Source: Clostridiales bacterium UBA1740 (GTDB lineage: Bacteria > Bacillota > Clostridia > Oscillospirales > CAG-272). Taken from it: 31,945 nucleotides of DNA. The DNA lies in NCBI GenBank assembly GCA_002315715.1, contig DCHY01000019.1, positions 49,987-81,931 of the forward strand, read 5' to 3'. Position numbers and translations under genes: made by a program. The notes below the pieces were generated by a model, which saw nothing but the letters and a program-made list of their open reading frames with translations, was not told the DNA's origin and made no database searches. This document shows positions 6,290-13,181 of this stretch, one piece after another; the first letter of the stretch is position 1; the number at the start of each line of letters is the position of its first letter.

Positions 6290-8719
6290 ATGGGACGCTT
6301 AACCGAAACACAAAAAGCCAAAATACAGATGCAAACGCTTCAGTGGCAGAAAGAATGGATGGATGCCAAGGACCGCAACGACGTCATCGCCCGCGTGCAC
6401 AACGAGGGTTTGCAAGCCATTAAAAATATCAAAGCCTTAAAAAACGAATATTTGAAAAATCCCGATCAGCAAATCCTGACGGAATTCAACCGGGAATTTG
6501 CCAAGGCCTTTTCCGCCGCCGTCATCGTCTCCGGCCGTGATTTGGTTTACAGCCGTGATTTGCTTACCGGCTTAAAATCGACGGCAAAGAACGCGCTCGG
6601 CATCCGTGAAGGGGAACTCGTCGCTTTCATGACGGAAATCAACAACGGTATTAAAGACAAGACCACGCGCGAACTTGAAAAGAAGGTCTATAAGCCCACG
6701 CCCGAAGAAGATTATCGGGACATGGCAGAACAACTCTTGACACCGGTACCTCAAAAAGAAGAGAAACCCGTCGAAGAGGAGCCGGTTAAAGAAGAACCTG
6801 TTAAGGAAGAACCGAAAGAAGAACCGAAAAAAGAACCCGAAGCGGTGGAAACACAGCCGGAGCCCGAAAAGATTCCGTGGGAAAAACAGACCAATCTGCC
6901 GAAAGTCAGAGGCACGCTCCCTGCCGTCGTGGTGGAAGGCGCCTTGAAATTGACGAAGCCCGAAAATCCCAAAGATAAAATCCCGTTCAACAGCGTTGAG
7001 GAAACCGCCGCGCAGGCAAAAGACGCCTTAAACCGTGCCCTTGCCTTCAGAGGTGCCTTCCAAGCAGACCGCTCGGCGGAAAACCGCGACGCCTTTTATC
7101 AGAATCTGTCCGAAGGTTTGCTTCACTACACACGCTTGGCTTCCCGCCCCGAACTCAGTATCGGAAGAGATCTTTCCAAGCTGAACGAAACGCTTCAACG
7201 CGACCTCGGTATCTCGAGACAGGATATTAACCGTGCCTACAACGTCATTCACCGTTCCGAGCGCGGAGCGCTGCAAGCTTGGGCACCCGGCGACGAAAAG
7301 AACCTCGAAGACCGTCTGTTGAAAATCGGCGCCCCCGACCTTAAAACGACCGAAATCGCAAAACCGACGACAGAGGAACCGAAAGCCGAAGCCGTCGAAG
7401 TAAAAGCCGTCGAAGCAAAAGTCAGCGAAGGAAGAGCGCAGACGAGGGTAGAAGAACCGAGAGTCGAAGATGGCGAAGCAGAAGCTGGCGAAGCAAAAAT
7501 TCACGAAGGAAGAGCGCAGCCGAGGGATCGCGCCTTTATTATCGAAAGTTTTGCCGAGGATGTTCACTCGTCAGGAAACGAGGATCTTCACTCGTCAGGA
7601 GCCGAGCCGATCGTCTTGGAGGAGACAGCCGAGATTAGTACGAAGGCTGTCCGTTTGGAGGTCGACTGGGACGAACCGCAGTTTGCAGTGCGCGACGTCA
7701 AGAAACCCGCCGCCCCCGGCATCACCCCGAATCAGATTTCAAAAATGAAAGAATGGAAAGAAAAGTTAGCAAACGTTGACGAATCCAAGATTCTCGTTGA
7801 TTATTTGAACGATTCCATGACCATGCAGAGCGACATCAGAATCGGCGGAAAACGCGATGAAATCGTCGGTCGTTTGCTTGCGATGGGCAGCAAATTGCAA
7901 AACACCGGCAACGCCTCTTTCCTCGACGGCATGAAAGACATCGTCTTTAACAACACCGGTATTTCCATGGCGGAAATGGACGTGGCGATGACGGCATTGA
8001 ACAATCCTAACGCCGATATTGCCAAAGATCTTCGCGACTTGAAACAGCGCGAATTTGACGAGCAGTACAAAGTGCCCGACGACGTCAAAAACTTCAAGTA
8101 CAGCAAAGAGATGATCGACGTCAACTCAAAATTCTTCGACAACAACTACGACATTCCCAAAAACGATTTCCTCGCCTTCGCGAGAAAGCATATCGAAACC
8201 CTTCAAGAACGTGTCAAGAATCCTCCTCTCGTCGATGAAGGCAATCCCCAAAAGGACCTGCTCGACGCATCCGTCGGCATATACGCGAGAATCCGTTCTT
8301 CCTTTGAAAGACGCGGCATTTTCGACATTATCGGTCACCCGATTGACAGCTACCGTGAACACGCGCTGATGAAGACGATGAAATCAACGATGCTTGAGGG
8401 CGGTATGAACGAAGCCGAAATCGAATCGCTCTATACGAACGCGAAGAACATCTTCGGGCTTGATGAGTTGGATAACAAGGTCAGCCTCAACGGTAAAATA
8501 AACCCCAGCGAAATCAACGACAAACTCATTGACGTTGACGAAGCGGTCCTCGACAACGACGAAGAAAAAGTCAAAGTCGAAGAGAACCCCGACCGCGAGC
8601 GCATCGATTCTCTCGATAAAGATATGAAAGAATTCGGGGGTCCTGAGAAGCAGACCGAGAAAAAGGAATTCGAACAGCCTTCTATCCAAGCGCCTCAAAA
8701 AGACGCGCTCGGCAAATAA
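6290..8719 (+). CDS. 809-aa repeat protein with four related helical modules, the last with the HP-G signature
   Basis: Not a recognised family. The ATG has a perfect AGGAGGT site. There is no signal peptide or membrane helix. Four related helical blocks are visible, ending in G-I-S-like turns at about residues 103-110 (LGIREGEL), 306-313 (LGISRQDI), 556-563 (TGISMAEM) and 704-711 (GGMNEAEI). Each follows a 40-60 residue helical stretch. The fourth carries the signature shared with four other proteins here: R675, H683-P684, G705. Blocks are separated by an E-P-V-K-rich linker (155-195) and a low-complexity linker (360-450) built from DNA repeats. The tail contains EFEQPSIQAPQKDALGK, matching the [VF]-x-x-P-x-x-x-A-P ending. 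It is expressed from its own tandem-site promoter downstream of the two-component genes. I infer a substrate or scaffold of the type IV system. Confidence 0.9.
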   Translation: MGRLTETQKAKIQMQTLQWQKEWMDAKDRNDVIARVHNEGLQAIKNIKALKNEYLKNPDQQILTEFNREFAKAFSAAVIVSGRDLVYSRDLLTGLKSTAKNALGIREGELVAFMTEINNGIKDKTTRELEKKVYKPTPEEDYRDMAEQLLTPVPQKEEKPVEEEPVKEEPVKEEPKEEPKKEPEAVETQPEPEKIPWEKQTNLPKVRGTLPAVVVEGALKLTKPENPKDKIPFNSVEETAAQAKDALNRALAFRGAFQADRSAENRDAFYQNLSEGLLHYTRLASRPELSIGRDLSKLNETLQRDLGISRQDINRAYNVIHRSERGALQAWAPGDEKNLEDRLLKIGAPDLKTTEIAKPTTEEPKAEAVEVKAVEAKVSEGRAQTRVEEPRVEDGEAEAGEAKIHEGRAQPRDRAFIIESFAEDVHSSGNEDLHSSGAEPIVLEETAEISTKAVRLEVDWDEPQFAVRDVKKPAAPGITPNQISKMKEWKEKLANVDESKILVDYLNDSMTMQSDIRIGGKRDEIVGRLLAMGSKLQNTGNASFLDGMKDIVFNNTGISMAEMDVAMTALNNPNADIAKDLRDLKQREFDEQYKVPDDVKNFKYSKEMIDVNSKFFDNNYDIPKNDFLAFARKHIETLQERVKNPPLVDEGNPQKDLLDASVGIYARIRSSFERRGIFDIIGHPIDSYREHALMKTMKSTMLEGGMNEAEIESLYTNAKNIFGLDELDNKVSLNGKINPSEINDKLIDVDEAVLDNDEEKVKVEENPDRERIDSLDKDMKEFGGPEKQTEKKEFEQPSIQAPQKDALGK
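7426..7526 (+). repeat. 23-bp direct repeat within the 809-aa gene linker
   Basis: A 23-bp unit at 7426-7448 recurs at 7504-7526 with one mismatch, at a 78-bp period that keeps the frame. It encodes EGRAQTR and EGRAQPR. The DNA between is made of smaller GTCGAAG/GGCGAAG-type units. Confidence 0.8.
7556..7600 (+). repeat. Two tandem 24-bp units in the 809-aa gene linker
   Basis: A 21-base stretch at 7556-7576 recurs at 7580-7600 with one mismatch, period 24 bp (8 codons). It encodes the repeated EDVHSSG / EDLHSSG. Codon choice (TCG TCA GGA) differs from most of the gene. Confidence 0.8.
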
Positions 8720-8743
8720 CTCCCCCCCTTAAAAACAGAAACG

Positions 8744-8780
8744 CCCCCTGCCGCAAAGAATGCGGCAGGGGGTATTTTTC
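8744..8780. terminator. Strong terminator between convergent genes
   Basis: A perfect 12-bp stem (8744-8755 with 8761-8772, CCCCCTGCCGCA and its complement) with a 5-base loop is followed on plus by TATTTTT. On minus the hairpin is followed by a looser T-rich stretch (GTTTCTGTTTTT), so it probably also ends the secretion operon. Confidence 0.88.
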
Positions 8781-8783
8781 GTT

Positions 8784-10112
8784 TTATTCGATTTTCGGAC
8801 CGGTTTGCTGCATTTGGGGTGCTGTGCCTTTCAAACCGACGGTTTGCGTCTTTTCCGCTTGCGGATTAAAGGCTTTGTCCAGTTGACTTGCCAACTGCTT
8901 TTGACCGAAAAGTTCGGCTTGCTCCTTGACTTTTGAGGAGTAATCCACCGAGCGCAACTGACGTTCGGTTCTCACACTCGGGAAGTTGTTGAAAGACGGC
9001 TTCTTGCCGGACAGACGACTGTCAAGCGCTTTCATATAGTTGTCGTCGGCGCCGAGCGTGTTTTTCAGGTCTTCGCGCATGGTGGCAAACATGGCGTTTT
9101 CCTGCTTGGTGCGGGTCGGGTGAAAGAGTTTCGATAAGAAACCGCGTCCGTCCATTCTCTTTTTGGTGGCGGCGTAAAGAGTCATTTTGCTTCTCGTCCA
9201 GTCTTTGGCAACGGCGTGAGCGCGAATCGCCACGTCGCTAAGGCCGTTCTCGTATTTTTCCATACCGGCCTTGTAATTTCCGTCGTGAACGTGTCCGTCC
9301 ACGTTAGACATGATGCCTTCCATCTCCGTTTTGGCATCTTTTACATACTCGTTTTCCATATCGCCGATGCGTTTTTCCTGCTCATCCACCACGTCTTTGC
9401 GGTAACTGTCTACCATATCCATAATGGATACTTTTTTGGATTGAAAAGACGGGCTCGTTTTGGCGTTGCGGACCGCATAACTCCAGTCATCTGCCATGAT
9501 AGACTGTTCGGTCTTAAACGCCTTATTGTACTTTTCCTGCAGTTCGCGATACTTGCCGTAAATATCGGCGGCATACTCTCTTTTTTTATCGGAAACCTCT
9601 TTGGAAGCCTTGTCTTTCGCTTCTTCTTGCGCGATCTTATCCATATTGGCTTCCATGTTAAAAATCTTGTTTCTGTCTACCTGCTTTTCAAAAGAGCGCT
9701 GTCCTCCCTCGTAAACCTTGAACTTCTTCGCCGTACCTTGCCGCAGCGGCAAAAGGTTTTTGGGGGTGGAAAAGAACACTATGTTGTTGCCTTTTTTGGC
9801 TTCTTCCTTGCGGTAATCATCGTAGAAATCATGCATATTTTCTTGGAAAATCTGAAAATACGCAAGCATCTTGTTCTGACAGACGGACGCTTCCTTGTCG
9901 GTTTTTGCGCCTTCGAGCTCTGCCGACACGGTGTCCATTTTGTTGCGGTACCAAGCGCCGAGCAATTCAAAATTGTCCGACGATTTCTCCGCCTTGACTT
10001 TCAAAACGTTTTCACGAAAAGCGCCGCCTTGCTTGTACTCTTGATAGTAATAATCTTTTGCTTCTTGGTTTTTCTCTTCGTTATATTCTTTTAGGTCCTG
10101 AAGGTTTGGCAT
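8784..10112 (-). CDS. 442-aa charged helical protein with HP-G module, last gene of the secretion operon
   Basis: No family recognised. The ATG at 10110-10112 follows an AAAGGAAG ribosome site, 24 bp after the stop of the 1012-aa gene. The protein is soluble, mainly Lys/Glu/Asp-rich helices with coiled-coil character around residues 155-265. The shared module is R323-G324-F325, H331-P332, then L353-G354, 23 residues after the His. The tail reads KTQTVGLKGTAPQM and ends TGPKIE; the KTQTV block is repeated almost exactly at the end of the 1012-aa neighbour. There is no signal peptide or membrane helix. Its position after VirB4 in one operon ties it to the secretion system. A role as substrate, chaperone or cytoplasmic scaffold cannot be told apart from sequence. 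Confidence 0.9.
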   Translation of the reverse strand: MPNLQDLKEYNEEKNQEAKDYYYQEYKQGGAFRENVLKVKAEKSSDNFELLGAWYRNKMDTVSAELEGAKTDKEASVCQNKMLAYFQIFQENMHDFYDDYRKEEAKKGNNIVFFSTPKNLLPLRQGTAKKFKVYEGGQRSFEKQVDRNKIFNMEANMDKIAQEEAKDKASKEVSDKKREYAADIYGKYRELQEKYNKAFKTEQSIMADDWSYAVRNAKTSPSFQSKKVSIMDMVDSYRKDVVDEQEKRIGDMENEYVKDAKTEMEGIMSNVDGHVHDGNYKAGMEKYENGLSDVAIRAHAVAKDWTRSKMTLYAATKKRMDGRGFLSKLFHPTRTKQENAMFATMREDLKNTLGADDNYMKALDSRLSGKKPSFNNFPSVRTERQLRSVDYSSKVKEQAELFGQKQLASQLDKAFNPQAEKTQTVGLKGTAPQMQQTGPKIE

Positions 10113-10136
10113 GGTCGAATCTTCCTTTATCCGTCG

Positions 10137-13100
10137 TTACTTTGTGGTCGGCGCCTGCTGCTGCGGTTGCTGGACGGTCTGCGTTTTTTGCTGTCCGTCG
10201 ATTTGCAACTGGATATTCTTTTGAGGAGTGATAAACTGTGAACGCTCTTTGGGCTTCACGATCTCGTTGATGTTGTTGGCTTCCGGCACGGAAATCTGTT
10301 GCCCGGTGGCGAGTTTATCGATCTTCTGCTCGAAATCGAGGCGCTCTTGGTTGCGCTTCTCATGCGAAACGCTCATGTCTTCGATGGTGTTTTGCTGTTT
10401 CTTGTGATCGCTCACGACGGGGTCGTTCTCCGGCTTCTGCGGATTGTGAAGCATATGATCGGTCACTTCTTTTTTATACCCTTTGGCTTCCAGACCCGTC
10501 ATGATGTTTTCAATAGCCTTGGTGTACTTTCTCTTCTGGAAGGGGTGGAAAGCGCGCCAAGCTCTGCCTTTGTTGGCGAGCTGATTCTCAAGGGCTTTGG
10601 CAATATCGAGCGCTTGTCTTGCTTCGGGGTTGTCGAAATTTTTCGGGTCCTTCGGTACGGCGTCGATATGCTTTTGTATCTCGGAAAAGAATTTTTCGTC
10701 TTTGGCTTTGAGTCGCGCTTCGCTCTTTTTGGCATCCAGCGCCGCTTTTTCCTGCAGATTTTTGCGGTACTCTTTGTCTTTCTTGGTATTGCCCTTGATA
10801 TTGTCAATGGCTTCTTTTTGCTGTCTTGCGTTTTCCGCCTGCTGACGTTTTTCCTTTTCGCCGGTGATCTCATCGACGATATCCACGCCGTTTTCCTTCG
10901 TGTTTTTCGGCAGTTTGTCAACGGCTTTCGTCTGCATCTCCTTGAGTTTGGAAGGCGACATATCGCCGGCAAAAGAGGTGGGCGCGTCCTTGTCAATCCA
11001 ACCCTTTGCCTTGCACATCGTGTTCAAATGCGAACAAAACTTGTCAAAAGATGCCATTTGCTTTTCGAGATCGGTTTTATTGTCGATTTTGGAAAGCATT
11101 TTCTCGTAAGCTTTTTCTTGGAATTCCTGCAACTCTTTTTGAAAGTGATTGCGCTGTGCGTCGAGATCGTTTCCGGCGCCCTCTTTCCAACGAGAGGTCA
11201 GATATTTTTCAATTCCGGCGGCAGAGAAGGAAACGCCCTGCTCTTGGTTGAGCGCCGAAACGTGTGCCGAAAAGCTCTTCGAGATTTCGTTATCCTGTTT
11301 TTGTCTGTTGGCGGTATATTGATCGCCGATGGCTTTTCTTTCGTTGGGTTGTTGTGCTTTCGTCGGCAAAGACAACAGCGCGTTCGTCTGCATATCCTTG
11401 ATTTCGGAAGGCTGAAGTCCGCCGAACGCGGGGTAGGGCATATCCGCCAACGCCGGGTTGGAGGCGGTGAAATAATCGAATTGCGCCTTCAGGTATTCCT
11501 GCGTTTTTTCCGAAACTTCGGGGAAGGTTGCACCGGCTTTTCCGCTTTTGCGGGCGGCGGCGGTCGCCGACATGGCGCTTTGCATCTCGGATTTGGCATG
11601 CTCGCGGAACATCTTCTCGAACATGGGGGCTTTGAGTTCCGGGGAGAGTTTTTCAAGCGATTCGAGTGATTTTTGGAATTCGCCGAGCTGTTCGGTATCG
11701 ACTTTTTTGCCTACCGTTGCGGCGTGAATGCCGCCGACGTATTCCATACGGCTTTTCAGCTGTTCCGGCGTCGGTTTTTCCGCCTTCGGTGGCTCTTTTT
11801 TGGTTTCGTCAAGTTTCTTTTCGGTTTCTTCCTTGGCGGTTTCGTCTTTGGTTTTGACCTCGGTCGATTTGACCGCTTCGGCTTTTCCTTCCAAGATTTC
11901 CGCCTTGCTTGCCTCCTCTGCCGTCACGGTCGGCTGTTCGTTGACCGGGGCTTCGGTTTGCAGCGTCTGTGCGTTCTTTTCTTTTTCTTTATCGGGATTA
12001 TTGTCGGTATTCTCGCCGCTCTGATTGTCTTCCGGCTCTTCGGGATAATTGTTCTCGTCGTTTTGCTTTTCTTTTTTCTCTTCTTCGACGGGCGTTTCTT
12101 CCTCGTTTTTCTTGACGTCCTCTTCGGCTACGGGCGGTTCCTCTGCCACGCTGGCGCGCGAGGGGTCAACCGGCGCTTTTTGCTCGTTTTCAATCTCACC
12201 GAAAAGGTTGTTTACGTCGTTTATGGAAACGTCGTAAATATTGTCGAAAACGCCGCGGTTGTTCAGCGATGTTTTTTGCGCCTCCAAATTGCCGCTCTGT
12301 CTGAGTGCGTATTCGCCGGCAAGCAGTTTGCCGATGGCACGGTCGTAGGCTTCTTTCGCATCTTCTCCTTCACCGTACTTGGCTTCCGCTTTTTTCAGAT
12401 TTGCCTCTTTTTTGGCATCCCCGAAATACTTTATCAGTTCCGTCGAGTCTTTGCCTTTGAGCGCTTCGATTTCGGCGCGCGCGAACTCTGCCTGCTTTTC
12501 GGAAATGGTGTTTTCTTTTCTTGCCTGTTCTTCCGTTTTGGCGGATTCTTCGACTTTGCTCCAATCGGTATCGGAATTATGGATATCCTCGCTCAGTTTT
12601 TGGCAATCTTTGGGATCGATGCCGAAACTCATACGATTGGCTTCCGTATTGTTTTCGACATATTCTTTTCCGCCGGCATCTTTGCCGTTGACGAGCGCCT
12701 GATGGCAGGCAAGCAGCGTCGCCAGAGCGCGGTCGCGCTGCGGACCGAATACGTCGGGGTTGTTTTTATAATTGGCGCTGTCAGTGACAAGGGCACTGTG
12801 CGCATGGTTATAAAGCTCGATCAAGTCGCCCGTCGACAGTTTGCCGACGTTCCCCGCGATTTCCTTGGCAAGGAGCGCCTGCTTATCGGTAACGGTCTTA
12901 TAACCGCCCGCCGTCGGACCTTTCGGCTCTTCTTTCTCTTGGGTCGTCTCTTCGGGCTTCTCTTCGGTCACGGGTTGCGTATTGTCGCTGAGCGTCTCTC
13001 TGCCGAGATCCTGTGCCGTGGGGGCGTCGGATTGGACCGAAGGTCTATCGGCCTGCAGATCCTCGTTTTGCGACGCGTCGTTGTCGTTTGCGTTGCTATC

Positions 13101-13175
13101 CGCCGACGAGCCGTTCGTCTCATCCACCGGTTTTTTATTCTGTTTTTCGTTCTTTTTTTCGTCTTTGTGAGCCAT
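10137..13175 (-). CDS. 1012-aa charged repeat protein with HP-G module, in the secretion operon
   Basis: Unrecognised. The first 85 residues are polar and probably disordered. Two related helical blocks follow near residues 105-260 (STGDLIELYNHA... and DSTELIKYFGDA..., each ending near a hydrophobic I-x-x-x-D motif). A long Glu/Lys/Pro/Asn-rich linker then leads to a second pair of repeats: LQPSEIKDMQTNALLSLP and MSPSKLKEMQTKAVDKLP. A Lys-rich coiled coil precedes the module near residues 869-905: K869, R871, W873, H877-P878-F879, G899. The tail is KTQTVQQPQQQAPTTK, fitting [VF]-x-x-P-x-x-x-A-P. The ATG lies 6 bases past the VirB4 stop with no Shine-Dalgarno match, so translation is probably coupled to VirB4. 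No signal peptide or membrane segment is seen. Confidence 0.9.
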   Translation of the reverse strand: MAHKDEKKNEKQNKKPVDETNGSSADSNANDNDASQNEDLQADRPSVQSDAPTAQDLGRETLSDNTQPVTEEKPEETTQEKEEPKGPTAGGYKTVTDKQALLAKEIAGNVGKLSTGDLIELYNHAHSALVTDSANYKNNPDVFGPQRDRALATLLACHQALVNGKDAGGKEYVENNTEANRMSFGIDPKDCQKLSEDIHNSDTDWSKVEESAKTEEQARKENTISEKQAEFARAEIEALKGKDSTELIKYFGDAKKEANLKKAEAKYGEGEDAKEAYDRAIGKLLAGEYALRQSGNLEAQKTSLNNRGVFDNIYDVSINDVNNLFGEIENEQKAPVDPSRASVAEEPPVAEEDVKKNEEETPVEEEKKEKQNDENNYPEEPEDNQSGENTDNNPDKEKEKNAQTLQTEAPVNEQPTVTAEEASKAEILEGKAEAVKSTEVKTKDETAKEETEKKLDETKKEPPKAEKPTPEQLKSRMEYVGGIHAATVGKKVDTEQLGEFQKSLESLEKLSPELKAPMFEKMFREHAKSEMQSAMSATAAARKSGKAGATFPEVSEKTQEYLKAQFDYFTASNPALADMPYPAFGGLQPSEIKDMQTNALLSLPTKAQQPNERKAIGDQYTANRQKQDNEISKSFSAHVSALNQEQGVSFSAAGIEKYLTSRWKEGAGNDLDAQRNHFQKELQEFQEKAYEKMLSKIDNKTDLEKQMASFDKFCSHLNTMCKAKGWIDKDAPTSFAGDMSPSKLKEMQTKAVDKLPKNTKENGVDIVDEITGEKEKRQQAENARQQKEAIDNIKGNTKKDKEYRKNLQEKAALDAKKSEARLKAKDEKFFSEIQKHIDAVPKDPKNFDNPEARQALDIAKALENQLANKGRAWRAFHPFQKRKYTKAIENIMTGLEAKGYKKEVTDHMLHNPQKPENDPVVSDHKKQQNTIEDMSVSHEKRNQERLDFEQKIDKLATGQQISVPEANNINEIVKPKERSQFITPQKNIQLQIDGQQKTQTVQQPQQQAPTTK

Positions 13176-13181
13176 AATGTT

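Noticed and set aside
6757..6850. E-P-V-K codon repeats as a CRISPR-like or regulatory repeat
   Set aside because: The repeat is short, in frame and without spacers; it encodes a low-complexity linker like the one in the 252-aa protein.
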